Source of the DNA: Bordetella parapertussis
GTDB lineage: Bacteria > Pseudomonadota > Gammaproteobacteria > Burkholderiales > SG8-41
Assembly (NCBI GenBank): GCA_945906815.1
Contig: CAMDRT010000009.1
Coordinates: forward strand, 81,618-134,691
Reading direction: 5' to 3'
Length of the DNA: 53,074 nt
Positions 17,795 through 26,239 of the stretch are shown piece by piece (position 1 is the stretch's first letter; each line of letters begins with the position of its first letter). The translations under genes and the position numbers were made by a program. The notes below the pieces were generated by a model. The model had not been told where the DNA came from. It did not search any database and worked only from the letters and a program-made list of their open reading frames with translations.

Positions 17795-18316
17795 ATGCAA
17801 GACGTAGCAAAAGTCCTGTGCCTGCTGCTGCTGGGTGCGGCCCCTGCCAACGCCGCCCAGTTGTATCGCTGGGTCGATGCCAAAGGCCATGTCGAGTGGC
17901 GCGATACGCCACCACCGGCGTCCGTGCCGACGAAAAATATTGAGCAACGGCGTGTCGGTGACAATGTGATCGGCACCGGCGAGGCGTCTTTCTCGCTGCA
18001 GCTTGCGATGAAAAACCATCCGGTAACCCTGTGGGCCACCGCTTGCGGCGCGCCGTGTAACAACGCACGCGCGCATTTGCATCGACGCGGCACACCGTAC
18101 ACCGAAAAGTCGCCGCAAGCGGAATTAGCCGCCTTCAAAAAACTTTCGCCGGCGGCGGAAATTCCGCTGCTGCAAGTGGGCACTATCACCGTCAAAGGTT
18201 ATCTGGAATCTGAGTGGGAAAGCACGCTCGACGCGGCCGGTTATCCGCGCACGGCGCTGGCAACGCGACCCAAACCCGCAGCACCGGCCGCGGCCAAACC
18301 GGAAAAAAATCCGTAA
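17795..18316 (+). CDS. Secreted DUF4124-glutaredoxin-like fusion protein
   Basis: A 173-residue protein with a signal peptide (VLCLLLLGAAPANAA, cleavage near 20), a DUF4124 segment (LYRWVDAKGHVEWRDTPP), then a glutaredoxin-like domain. The redox pair is Cys84 and Cys88 in ATACGAPCNNAR: a CxxxC spacing, not the CxxC of ordinary glutaredoxins. EIPLLQVG supplies the cis-Pro loop. The C-terminus is Pro/Ala/Lys-rich. A periplasmic thiol role is likely. GAGGAG upstream fixes the start at 17795. The exonuclease gene begins 12 bp after its stop, probably read from the same transcript. Confidence 0.82.
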   Translation: MQDVAKVLCLLLLGAAPANAAQLYRWVDAKGHVEWRDTPPPASVPTKNIEQRRVGDNVIGTGEASFSLQLAMKNHPVTLWATACGAPCNNARAHLHRRGTPYTEKSPQAELAAFKKLSPAAEIPLLQVGTITVKGYLESEWESTLDAAGYPRTALATRPKPAAPAAAKPEKNP

Positions 18317-18328
18317 AATCAATTTATT

Positions 18329-19096
18329 ATGCGCATAGCTACCTGGAACGTGAATTCGCTGAAAGTGCGGCTGCAACACGTCACGGACTGGTTGGCCACG
18401 CATCAGCCGGATGTGTTGTGCCTGCAGGAAACCAAAACCGAGGATGCGAAATTTCCGCTGGAGGCGATCACCCAAACAGGTTATCAAGCGGTGTTCAGCG
18501 GGCAAAAAACCTACAACGGCGTGGCCTTGTTGTCGCGCACCGCGGCGGCGGAAATCACTGCCGGCATACCCGGCTTTGACGATCCGCAGAAACGCGTGCT
18601 GGCGGCAACCTATGGCGACACGCGCGTGATCTGTGTTTACATCCCCAACGGCGAAGCGGTCGAATCCGACAAGTATCAATACAAGCTGCGCTGGCTCAAC
18701 GCACTCACCGCATGGTTGCGCAGCGAACTGCAAAAATATCCCAAGCTGGCACTCCTCGGCGACTACAACATCGCGCCCGAGGATCGCGATGTCTATGACC
18801 CCAAGGAATGGGCAGGCAAGGTTTTATTCAGCGACCAGGAACACGCCGCATTCAACGGCTTGCTGGCGCTGGGGCTTAGCGACAGCTTCAGACTGTTTGA
18901 ACAAGCCGAACGCTCATACACCTGGTGGGATTACCGCATGAACGCGTTCCGCCGCAAGCTCGGCGTACGCATAGATCACATCTTGCTGTCGCGCGCGCTC
19001 GCGGCCACCTGCAGCGCGTGCGCGGTGGACATCGAACCGCGCAAGCTCGAGCGGCCGTCGGATCACGCGCCGGTGTTTGCTGACCTCAGCGCCTGA
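18329..19096 (+). CDS. xthA: Exodeoxyribonuclease III (AP endonuclease)
   Basis: A 255-residue exonuclease III of standard length. The motifs come in family order: RIATWNVNSLKVRL, LQETKTED with the metal-binding Glu, GDYNIAPEDRDVYDP with the catalytic Asp and Asn, RIDHILLS and ERPSDHAPVFADL with the final Asp-His. It acts in base-excision repair by cutting at abasic sites and removing 3' blocks. It converges on ntrC, 17 bp apart. No regulatory site is visible; it likely depends on the promoter of the upstream glutaredoxin-like gene. Confidence 0.95.
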   Translation: MRIATWNVNSLKVRLQHVTDWLATHQPDVLCLQETKTEDAKFPLEAITQTGYQAVFSGQKTYNGVALLSRTAAAEITAGIPGFDDPQKRVLAATYGDTRVICVYIPNGEAVESDKYQYKLRWLNALTAWLRSELQKYPKLALLGDYNIAPEDRDVYDPKEWAGKVLFSDQEHAAFNGLLALGLSDSFRLFEQAERSYTWWDYRMNAFRRKLGVRIDHILLSRALAATCSACAVDIEPRKLERPSDHAPVFADLSA

Positions 19097-19113
19097 AAAA
19101 ATCGGATCGCCGC

Positions 19114-20511
19114 CTAATCGTTGGTGTCGATCCCCAACTCCTGCACTTTGCGCGTGAGCGTGTTGCGGCCTATGCCCAGCAGGTTGGCAGCCTCGATACG
19201 GCGACCGCCGGTTTGCGCCAGTGCTTTCAGGATCAGCGCTTTTTCAAACTGATTCGTCAATTCATCCATGATGCGCGTTTCACCGCGCGCGAGGCGCACT
19301 TCAGCTTCGCGCTCCAGCGCGCTCACCCAGTTTTGATTTGGCAATGCCGGTGACTCATCGCGTATCTCCGGCGGCAGATCGTCGATTTCTATCTGCGCGG
19401 CCGGCGCCATCACAGTGAGCCAATGACACAGGTTTTCCAATTGCCGCACGTTGCCGGGAAAATCCATGGTGGTCAGATACTTGACCACCGATTCCGAAAA
19501 GCGCTTGGCTTCGACATTAAGCTCGGTGGCACTCTTGCGCAAAAAATGCCGCGCCAGCAGCGGAATATCTTCGCGGCGCTCGCGCAGCGACGGCAAGCGC
19601 AAACGAATCACATTGAGCCGGTGAAACAGATCTTCACGAAACAGACCCTGCTTCACGCGCGCTTCGAGGTCCTGATGCGTGGCGGCAATGATGCGCACGC
19701 TGGCCTTGATCGGCTGATGGCCGCCGACGCGGTAATAGTGGCCGTCGGATAACACGCGCAACAAGCGCGTCTGTAACTCGGCAGGCATATCGCCGATTTC
19801 ATCCAGAAACAGCGTGCCCCCCTCGGCCTGCTCAAAGCGCCCGCGGCGCGTGGTTTGCGCGCCGGTGAAGGCGCCTCGTTCGTGACCGAAAAGCTCCGAC
19901 TCCAGCAACTCTTTCGGAATCGCGGCGGTGTTGATGGCGATAAACGGCTGTTTCACCCGCGGGCTGTGCCGATGCAGCGCGCTCGCCACCAGTTCTTTGC
20001 CACTGCCCGATTCGCCGGTGATGAGTACCGTGGCGTTGGATTGGGCCAGGCGGCCAATGGCGCGAAACACATTCTGCATGGACGGCGCCTGGCCGAGAAT
20101 TTCCGGGGTGCTATCCTGTACTTCCGCCGCAGCCTGGGGCGCCTGATTCTCACTCATGGCGCGGCGGATCAGCTCCACCGCGGTATCCACGTCAAAGGGC
20201 TTGGGCAGGTATTCGTAGGCGCCGCCCTGAAACGCGGTGACGGCGTTACCCAGATCAGAATACGCCGTCATGATGATCACCGGCAAGGTGGCGAAACGTT
20301 CGCGCAATTTTTGCAGCAGTACGAGGCCCGACTCACCAGGCATGCGTATGTCGCTGACCACCACACGCGGGGTCTCGGTTTGCAGCGCCTGCAGCGCTTC
20401 CAGCGCAGATGAGAAGGTGCGGTGCGCGATACCCTCGCGCGTTAGGGCTTTCTCGAACACCCAGCGTATCGAGCGATCGTCGTCGACAATCCAAACGGGG
20501 TCTAGTGACAT
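19114..20511 (-). CDS. ntrC: Nitrogen regulation response regulator NtrC
   Basis: A 465-residue sigma-54 activator. The receiver domain has the phospho-acceptor Asp54 ([13 protein letters not shown]). The AAA+ domain has Walker A GESGSGKE (166-173), GAFTGA at 213-218 (the loop that contacts sigma-54) and Walker B LFLDEIGD. The C-terminal Fis-type helix-turn-helix is [20 protein letters not shown]. Under nitrogen limitation it is phosphorylated by NtrB and opens sigma-54 promoters such as that of glnA, which is visible at 24130-24253. It lies 145 bp behind ntrB on the same strand. Confidence 0.97.
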   Translation of the reverse strand: MSLDPVWIVDDDRSIRWVFEKALTREGIAHRTFSSALEALQALQTETPRVVVSDIRMPGESGLVLLQKLRERFATLPVIIMTAYSDLGNAVTAFQGGAYEYLPKPFDVDTAVELIRRAMSENQAPQAAAEVQDSTPEILGQAPSMQNVFRAIGRLAQSNATVLITGESGSGKELVASALHRHSPRVKQPFIAINTAAIPKELLESELFGHERGAFTGAQTTRRGRFEQAEGGTLFLDEIGDMPAELQTRLLRVLSDGHYYRVGGHQPIKASVRIIAATHQDLEARVKQGLFREDLFHRLNVIRLRLPSLRERREDIPLLARHFLRKSATELNVEAKRFSESVVKYLTTMDFPGNVRQLENLCHWLTVMAPAAQIEIDDLPPEIRDESPALPNQNWVSALEREAEVRLARGETRIMDELTNQFEKALILKALAQTGGRRIEAANLLGIGRNTLTRKVQELGIDTND

Positions 20512-20656
20512 GACGGGCCTTTTTCCTGGTACAGCGCCCGCGGGCAGGTTATTGAATGCGGCTGTGGCGATGGCGCAAACCCTGATGAAACGCCTTGCCC
20601 GCTACAGCGCGGGAAGCAGGTCATGTACCCATGACGCACCGCTATCCGCGTTGCAA

Positions 20657-21757
20657 TCATTGCACCGCAGCCGGCGCACTGTGCTCGGCGCTATCCGCCA
20701 CCGGCAACAGCAAGGTAAAGCAGGTGTGTCCCGGCGCGCTTTTAAAAGAAAGTACGCCATTGTGCTGACTGACAAAATTTTGCGCGATGGTGAGCCCCAG
20801 ACCGCTGCCGCCTTCGCGCCCGGACACCAACGGATAGAACACACGCTCGCCGATTTCGGACGGGATGCCGGGGCCGTTGTCGATGATGCTGACTTCGATG
20901 GCAGTACGATAGCGTTTGCGTGCCAGTGTCACCTGCCGCGCAGCGCGGGTTTTCAGCACTATCTCGCCGGGCGACACCTGTGCTTCGGTGAGCGCCTGCG
21001 CCGCGTTGCGCGCAACGTTAAGCGCGGCCTGGATCAGTTGTTCAACGTCGCCATACACCTGCGGCAGGCTAACGTCGTAGTCGCGGCGGATGAAAATTTC
21101 TTTTTGATACTCGGCAAGCAACACGCTGCGCACGCGCTCCAGTACCTCGTGAATGTTGACGTAATCAGGGCGCGCGACACGATGCGGCGCGAGCAGCCGG
21201 CTCATCAGCGCCTGCAGACGATCCGCCTCTTTCATGATGACCTGGGTGTACTCGTGCAGCGCGGGATTTTCGAGTTCGCGCTCGAGCAACTGCGCAGCAC
21301 CCCGTATGCCGCCCAGCGGGTTCTTGATTTCATGCGCTAGGTTGCGCATGAGTTCCCTGTTGGCGACACTTTGATCAAACACACGCTCTTCGCGTGCAAT
21401 GCGCAGTTGCTGCTCGATCTGGCGAAACTCCACCAGGCAGCCCTCAATGTCATAGGCGCTGTTGCGCTCTATGGGTGTCACGGTACACGCGAAATGCATG
21501 CGCGGGCGGCCACTGACGGCGATCATCAGATCATGTTCAGAAAAACTGCAATTGTGGGTGCGCGCGTAGTGCAAAGCCGCAGCCAGCACATCGTGATCGG
21601 CAAACACCTCGCTAATGCCCTGTCCCACCATGTGAGAGTGACTCAATTCCAGCAGATTTTCAGCAGCGGGATTCATATGGCGCAAAACCCCCGCGTTATC
21701 CACAAGGATCACTGCGGTTGCCAATAAATCCAAACCTGAAAGTGCAACGGGTGTCAT
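20657..21757 (-). CDS. ntrB: Nitrogen regulation sensor kinase/phosphatase NtrB
   Basis: A 366-residue cytoplasmic histidine kinase with no membrane segments. It has a PAS domain (about 10-110), HisKA with the phosphorylated His142 in NLAHEIKNPLGGIRGA, and the HATPase domain with N-box NVARNAAQAL, DNGPGIP and GGSGLGLTIAQNF. NtrB phosphorylates NtrC when nitrogen is short and dephosphorylates it when PII is bound. The order glnA, small secreted gene, ntrB, ntrC on one strand suggests a nitrogen operon with internal promoters. No NtrC dyad is evident directly before this gene. Confidence 0.97.
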   Translation of the reverse strand: MTPVALSGLDLLATAVILVDNAGVLRHMNPAAENLLELSHSHMVGQGISEVFADHDVLAAALHYARTHNCSFSEHDLMIAVSGRPRMHFACTVTPIERNSAYDIEGCLVEFRQIEQQLRIAREERVFDQSVANRELMRNLAHEIKNPLGGIRGAAQLLERELENPALHEYTQVIMKEADRLQALMSRLLAPHRVARPDYVNIHEVLERVRSVLLAEYQKEIFIRRDYDVSLPQVYGDVEQLIQAALNVARNAAQALTEAQVSPGEIVLKTRAARQVTLARKRYRTAIEVSIIDNGPGIPSEIGERVFYPLVSGREGGSGLGLTIAQNFVSQHNGVLSFKSAPGHTCFTLLLPVADSAEHSAPAAVQ

Positions 21758-21865
21758 GGTGGCGATATCTCACTCCCTATACGAGCAAAAAGCAGGCCAG
21801 ATGGGGCAGCTTCGCCGCGCGCCGGCCAAACGCCTGCGGTAGCGCTGGCGGCTGAGGCGTGGTGA

Positions 21866-22351
21866 CTATCGGATATTGCTCAGCTCTTTTCTGAGATTGG
21901 CAATATTGTCTTCGTGCAGTTTGACTTTTTTCTGATACGGCTCGATGCGGTCGAGCATGCGCTGCGCGTTGCGTTCGCTGCCCAAGCGGGTATTTTCCTG
22001 CGCCGCCAGTTCGAGCTTGGCATCCTGCAGGTTTTTCTCCTCGTTGATCAACTCGGTTTCGAGGATTTTCTTGCGGTCGTTGTCGCGTGTTTGCTGTACT
22101 TGCGGCGTAACCTTGGGAAAACTCTCGGGCGAGGCCGACGGCCGCCCTTCGCCTCGTGGCGCGGCCTTGGCTCCAGGTGGCGGAGGCGAAGAAACGATAT
22201 TGGGCGTGACGGTTAATTGCTTGCAGCCCGTAGCCTGGGTTTTAATATTGGTAAAGCGTTTGCCGCCGCCGGGTTCTTCGCATTCCCAAATGTCCGCGTG
22301 TAAGGGCCCCGCCAGCACCAGCAGCATTAAAGCGCCAGACAAACTTCGCAT
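21866..22351 (-). CDS. Secreted DUF4124-like coiled-coil protein between glnA and ntrB
   Basis: A 161-residue protein from the ATG at 22351, with GGGG seven bases upstream; an ATG at 22363 in the same frame is also possible. It has a signal peptide (GALMLLVLAGPLHA, cleavage before DIWECEEPG), a DUF4124-like start (WECEEPGGGKRFTNIK), a Pro/Ala/Gly-rich linker, and a charged heptad region (about 100-160, with LETELINEEKNLQDAKLEL and KVKLHEDNIANLRKEL) that should form a coiled coil. Function unknown; periplasmic location likely. Its place inside the glnA-ntrBC block, with an NtrC-type dyad about 115 bp upstream, suggests nitrogen control. Confidence 0.75.
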   Translation of the reverse strand: MRSLSGALMLLVLAGPLHADIWECEEPGGGKRFTNIKTQATGCKQLTVTPNIVSSPPPPGAKAAPRGEGRPSASPESFPKVTPQVQQTRDNDRKKILETELINEEKNLQDAKLELAAQENTRLGSERNAQRMLDRIEPYQKKVKLHEDNIANLRKELSNIR

Positions 22352-22465
22352 CGTTAACCCCATAAATTCATGACCTATTGGAATAACGGTTTGCACTGTA
22401 GGTGGTTGACCGTACGACTTCAATATAGAGGCGTAACTATTTGTTATTAAAGAATAATTATATGG

Positions 22466-22480
22466 GCACTGCTTTGGTGC
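22466..22480. promoter_or_regulatory. NtrC-type dyad between glnA and the DUF4124-like gene
   Basis: GCACTGCTTTGGTGC matches the enteric NtrC core GCACT-N5-GGTGC at every specified base. It lies downstream of the glnA terminator and about 115 bp upstream of the DUF4124-like start. I found no sigma-54 -24/-12 between it and that gene, so it may act from a distance or repress. Confidence 0.5.
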
Positions 22481-22543
22481 GTCAAGACTTCGAATGCTTA
22501 CCGCCAACACAACGCCGAGAACGGCAACAACAAATTCATCAAT

Positions 22544-22578
22544 AAAAACGGCGACTCACCGCTCGGATGACTCGCCGT
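22544..22578 (-). terminator. Rho-independent terminator of glnA
   Basis: Read on the minus strand: an 11-bp stem (ACGGCGAGTCA with TGAGTCGCCGT, one mismatch), a 9-base loop and a run of five T. It begins about 60 bp after the glnA stop, so glnA is at least partly transcribed alone. Confidence 0.8.
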
Positions 22579-22639
22579 CTTATGCACTGGTCAGTGCGCC
22601 TCCCCGCGTCTTTGCGCCTCCGCAGTGAGGCCGTTGATT

Positions 22640-24052
22640 TTACAAGCTGTAATACAACTGAAACTCCAACGGATGCGTGGTCATGCGGAATGCCGTGACT
22701 TCCTCCATCTTAAGCGCGATGTAGGCATCGAGCATGTCGTCGGAAAACACGCCGCCGCGCGTGAGGAACTCGCGGTCTTGGTCCAGATGCTCCAGCGCCA
22801 TGTCGAGCGAGGAACATACATTGGGCACTTTTTTGGCTTCTTCGGGCGGCAGATCGTAGAGGTTCTTGTCGATCGGATCGCCAGGATGAATTTTGTTTTG
22901 CACGCCATCGAGGCCGGCCATCATCATCGCGGTGAACGCCAGATACGGATTCGCCGTCGGATCGGGGAAGCGCACTTCGATGCGGCGCGCTTTCGGGCTT
23001 TGCACGAACGGAATACGAATCGATGCCGAACGGTTGCGCGCGGAATACGCCAGGTTAATCGGCGCTTCGAAGCCGGGCACCAGACGCTTGTAGGAATTGG
23101 TGCCGGGATTGGTAATGGCGTTCAGTGCCTTGGCGTGCTTGATGATGCCACCGATGTAATACAACGCGAATTCCGAAAGACCAGCGTAACCATTCCCGCT
23201 GAACAGATTTTGTCCAGCTTTCCAGATCGATTGATGCACATGCATGCCGGAACCGTTGTCGCCAACCACGGGCTTGGGCATAAAAGTCGCCGTTTTGCCA
23301 TAGGAATGCGCCACGTTATGCACCGTGTACTTGAGTATTTGCAGCCAATCGGCGCGCTTCACCAGGCTGTTAAACAGCGTGCCGATTTCGCATTGCCCCG
23401 GGGCCGCGACTTCGTGGTGATGCACTTCGACCGTTACCCCTTGTTCTTCGAGCGCCAGGCACATCGCTGAACGAATGTCTTGCAGCGAATCCACCGGCGG
23501 CACCGGAAAATATCCGCCCTTGACCGGCGGACGATGGCCCATGTTGCCGCCTTCGAAATCCTTGCCGGTTGACCACGGCGCTTCGCTCGATTCAATTTTC
23601 ACGTGCGAGCCCGACATATCCACGCTCCACGTCACCGAATCAAACACGAAGAATTCGGGTTCCGGTCCAAAGTAGGCGGTATCACCCAGGCCGCTGGACT
23701 TGAGGTACGCCTCGCCGCGTTTGGCCAGCGAACGCGGATCGCGGTCATAACCTTTACCATCGGTCGGCTCCACCACGTCGCAGGTCAAGATCAGCGTGGG
23801 TTCGTCGGTGAAGGGGTCCATGCGCTGCGAATCCGGGTCCGGCATCAGCAGCATGTCCGAGGCTTGAATGCCTTTCCAGCCGGCGATCGACGAGCCGTCG
23901 AAGGCGTGGCCATCGGTGAACTTGTCCGCGCCAAACATTTTGCTCGGCACGGAAACATGCTGCTCCTTGCCGCGGGTATCCGTAAAACGCAGGTCTACAA
24001 ATTTGACCTCGTTTTCCTTTAGTAACTTCAATACATCAGTGGCGTTCGCCAT
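22640..24052 (-). CDS. glnA: Glutamine synthetase type I
   Basis: A 470-residue enzyme that makes glutamine from glutamate, ammonia and ATP as a dodecamer. Motifs: [12 protein letters not shown] near the N-terminus, EPEFFVFD metal ligands, [16 protein letters not shown] (ATP/ammonia region) and [17 protein letters not shown] (glutamate flap). Tyr399 in [10 protein letters not shown] is the site adenylylated by GlnE in GS-I-beta enzymes, so activity control by PII/GlnE is expected. Upstream are a sigma-54 promoter and two NtrC-type sites; a terminator follows. Confidence 0.98.
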   Translation of the reverse strand: MANATDVLKLLKENEVKFVDLRFTDTRGKEQHVSVPSKMFGADKFTDGHAFDGSSIAGWKGIQASDMLLMPDPDSQRMDPFTDEPTLILTCDVVEPTDGKGYDRDPRSLAKRGEAYLKSSGLGDTAYFGPEPEFFVFDSVTWSVDMSGSHVKIESSEAPWSTGKDFEGGNMGHRPPVKGGYFPVPPVDSLQDIRSAMCLALEEQGVTVEVHHHEVAAPGQCEIGTLFNSLVKRADWLQILKYTVHNVAHSYGKTATFMPKPVVGDNGSGMHVHQSIWKAGQNLFSGNGYAGLSEFALYYIGGIIKHAKALNAITNPGTNSYKRLVPGFEAPINLAYSARNRSASIRIPFVQSPKARRIEVRFPDPTANPYLAFTAMMMAGLDGVQNKIHPGDPIDKNLYDLPPEEAKKVPNVCSSLDMALEHLDQDREFLTRGGVFSDDMLDAYIALKMEEVTAFRMTTHPLEFQLYYSL

Positions 24053-24129
24053 TTTGTTGCTCTCCTGACCGGTAAGAATGTTTGAAACTGTGCGCGACGT
24101 AAATCAGCACGATTAGTAATACCCATCTC

Positions 24130-24145
24130 AGCACGAAGCATGCCA
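24130..24145 (-). promoter_or_regulatory. Sigma-54 (-24/-12) promoter of glnA
   Basis: On the minus strand the sequence TGGCATGCTTCGTGCT carries GG and GC at the invariant 12-base offset and differs from TGGCAC-N5-TTGCW at two positions. The start of transcription would be near 24119, about 67 bp before the glnA ATG. Two NtrC-type sites lie about 96 and 127 bp upstream of that point. Confidence 0.75.
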
Positions 24146-24207
24146 AGCTGATGCGCGGGAGTGGCATTGTGCCATAACGGATAAACCATCTAAACCCTGC
24201 GCTGCTC

Positions 24208-24222
24208 GCACTGTATTGATGC
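24208..24222. promoter_or_regulatory. NtrC-type site 1 upstream of glnA
   Basis: GCACTGTATTGATGC matches GCACT-N5-GGTGC with one mismatch. Its centre is 31 bp (three helical turns) from the next site, which puts both on one face of the DNA as at the enteric glnA enhancer. Confidence 0.65.
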
Positions 24223-24238
24223 GTTTGGCGGAATTATC

Positions 24239-24253
24239 GCACTGCTATGGAGC
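24239..24253. promoter_or_regulatory. NtrC-type site 2 upstream of glnA
   Basis: GCACTGCTATGGAGC matches the NtrC core with one mismatch. Together with site 1 it would hold an NtrC oligomer. The rest of 24254-24430 is AT-rich and holds the start region of the divergent rhodanese gene; nothing else is recognised there. Confidence 0.65.
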
Positions 24254-24430
24254 GTCGTCGCGCTGAAGCCGATGAATTTATCGACGCACCGCATAAAATA
24301 AATAATATTCCTTTAAAAACAATTAGTTATGTTGGGGAGTGGCAACTAAGCCTGTGACTACTCCGTTTGCATAGGGGCCACCTCGGTTAGACTTCAACCT
24401 TTATTCATTCTCCACTCAGTGTGCCTAACG

Positions 24431-24880
24431 ATGAACACCCACGACATCCTCAACGCTGCCAAACTGCGTGGCCAACAATTGGGCCTGCCCTATGCGGGCG
24501 CGCTCACCCCCACGGAGGCGCATGAACTCATGCTGCATCACGCCAACGCGAAGCTGGTGGACGTGCGCACGCGCGCGGAGTGGGATTGGGTCGGACGCGT
24601 GGCGGGCGCGATTGAAGTCGAGATCATGAGCTATCCGGGCAATCGCCCGAATCCCGCGTTCATCGAAGCGCTGGAAGAAAAAGTGTCTAAGGATGCGCTG
24701 GTAATGTTCCTGTGCCGCAGTGGCGGCCGTTCGCACAACGCGGCGGGGGTTGCGACACAGGCGGGCTACAGCCATTGCTACAACGTGCTAGAAGGTTTTG
24801 AAGGGGATCGTGACGCCAACGGCCAGCGCAACAAAATCGGCGGCTGGCGCGCGGCGGGCTTGCCGTGGTTACAGGGTTAG
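24431..24880 (+). CDS. Rhodanese-like domain protein (sulfurtransferase)
   Basis: A 149-residue single-domain rhodanese. KLVDVRTRAEWDWVGRVAGA is the N-terminal family motif, and the active-site loop is CRSGGRS with Cys95, which carries the persulfide. The C-terminal VLEGFEGDRDANGQRNKIGGWRAAGLPW is typical of a proteobacterial subfamily of small rhodaneses. The ATG at 24431 is preferred; GTG at 24419 is also in frame and neither has a strong ribosome binding site. It diverges from glnA, and a DJ-1/PfpI gene follows 18 bp later, a probable two-gene operon for sulfur or thiol stress. Confidence 0.88.
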   Translation: MNTHDILNAAKLRGQQLGLPYAGALTPTEAHELMLHHANAKLVDVRTRAEWDWVGRVAGAIEVEIMSYPGNRPNPAFIEALEEKVSKDALVMFLCRSGGRSHNAAGVATQAGYSHCYNVLEGFEGDRDANGQRNKIGGWRAAGLPWLQG

Positions 24881-24898
24881 CTAAACCGGAGTTTTTTT

Positions 24899-25471
24899 AT
24901 GAAAGCTGCATTGGTCCTTTTCGAGCGCATGACCGCTCTCGATTTCATTGGTTTTTATGACGCGGTGACGCGTTTGAAATCGATGCGGATTATCGATGAC
25001 TTTGCATGGAAACTCTGCGCCCAGAGCGCGCACATCAGCGATGATCACGGCCTGAAAATGAGCGCTGACAGCGTGGGCGAATCGCTCGCCGACTACGATT
25101 TGTTATTCATCCCCGGTGGCTTTGGCACGCGCGCGCTGCAACACGATCACGGCTTCGTCGACTGGATCGCCACCGCGCAAGAGGTGCCGTTGAAAACTTC
25201 CGTATGCACCGGTGCGTTGCTGCTCGGCGCAGCCGGGTTTTTGAAAGGCAAACGCGCCACCACGCATCCGGGCGCGTATCAGGAGCTCGCGCCTTATTGC
25301 GCCAGCGTCGTACCGCAACGCATCGTGGATGAAGGCACCATTATCACTGGCGGCGGTGTCAGCACATCCATAGATCTGGGTTTGCATGTGGTGCAGCGGC
25401 TGGCGGGTAGCGACGCACGCGCGCGTATTGCGAAGCAGATGGATTATCCGTATCAGCATCACCTGGCGTGA
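24899..25471 (+). CDS. DJ-1/PfpI family protein
   Basis: A 190-residue protein of the class I glutamine amidotransferase-like superfamily. IPGGFGTRALQ is the oxyanion part and SVCTGALLLGAAGFLKGKRATTHP contains the nucleophile elbow with Cys103 and the downstream His. The family includes glyoxalase III, isocyanide hydratases and AraC-linked sensors. The VCTGALLLGAAGLL(K)GK pattern is closest to the isonitrile hydratase/ThiJ type, but that is inference. CCGGAG lies seven bases before the ATG. It follows the rhodanese gene by 18 bp. Confidence 0.85.
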   Translation: MKAALVLFERMTALDFIGFYDAVTRLKSMRIIDDFAWKLCAQSAHISDDHGLKMSADSVGESLADYDLLFIPGGFGTRALQHDHGFVDWIATAQEVPLKTSVCTGALLLGAAGFLKGKRATTHPGAYQELAPYCASVVPQRIVDEGTIITGGGVSTSIDLGLHVVQRLAGSDARARIAKQMDYPYQHHLA

Positions 25472-25589
25472 AGATAGCGCGTTGCCGGACACACCCACGG
25501 TGACAGTAAACCGAGACCTGGGCAAAGGGCGCGTAGGCTGTCGCTGCAAACTTGGCGTGGTAGCAGCGCGCTAAGCGCAAACAGCCCGC

Positions 25590-26114
25590 CTACTGGCCAA
25601 GACGCGCGGTAAATGGCGCGTAAAAACGTCCTGCGCCGCCCACCGCTGTTTTCGCGGCATCGATGGTACTCGCATCGAGAACCACCAGCGCCCGGTAGCG
25701 CGTGGTTTGATGCAGGCCCACCGCTTTCAGCCACAGTGGCTTTTGCGCCAGCGGCAATTGGCGATCATCGCTATCGCTGTCGAGCGCATACACGCACTGC
25801 CCTTCATTCACCACCGGCACCTCGACAGCACCTTCGAACAGGTTGCGCGTCCATAGTTGATAATCAGCATGAAAGCGCGCACTTTGACTGCCGCCGCCGC
25901 CGATGTTTTTGTAACCCTGACTTTCGTAAACCGCAGCAGATTCCACCGCATACATCGCCAGAAACCGCGACGGTGTTTCGGCGATAGCCTTGAAACGCTG
26001 CGCGCTGCCAAAGCCTGGCACGCTCAGCAGTTTTTGCAGGTACCCCATATACCATGCATGCCAGGCGGGCTCGGTTTGTGGATTCGCAAAAACATGATCG
26101 ACCATATAAATCAT
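25590..26114 (-). CDS. Protein of unknown function with a possible dimeric alpha/beta-barrel fold
   Basis: A 174-residue cytoplasmic protein with no signal peptide. Two similar halves are suggested: MIYMVDHVFANPQTEPAWHAWYMGYLQKLLSVPGFGSAQRFKAI and LKAVGLHQTTRYRALVVLDA, each a strand-helix-strand unit ending in an aromatic-rich strand (FLAMYAVES). This pattern resembles dimeric alpha/beta-barrel proteins of the EthD or ABM type, which are often small oxygenases or oligomeric binders. I do not recognise a catalytic set. It converges with the DJ-1 gene and diverges from the hydroxyacid dehydrogenase gene. Confidence 0.65.
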   Translation of the reverse strand: MIYMVDHVFANPQTEPAWHAWYMGYLQKLLSVPGFGSAQRFKAIAETPSRFLAMYAVESAAVYESQGYKNIGGGGSQSARFHADYQLWTRNLFEGAVEVPVVNEGQCVYALDSDSDDRQLPLAQKPLWLKAVGLHQTTRYRALVVLDASTIDAAKTAVGGAGRFYAPFTARLGQ

Positions 26115-26239
26115 AGGGGCTACCTTTCGTATGGACTTGAATTTTAACCCGACATCGCGAACCGCCCGCGCGCTGGCGACAGCCCGCCCCGCCCTTGTGT
26201 CAGAATCCGCTGCTTCTATTTCGTCATGGCGAACTTCTC

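Noticed and set aside
24162..24174. TGGCATTGTGCCA as a second sigma-54 element for glnA
   Set aside because: It has a -24-like half on each strand but no GC at the -12 offset. It is just a short palindrome upstream of the better element.
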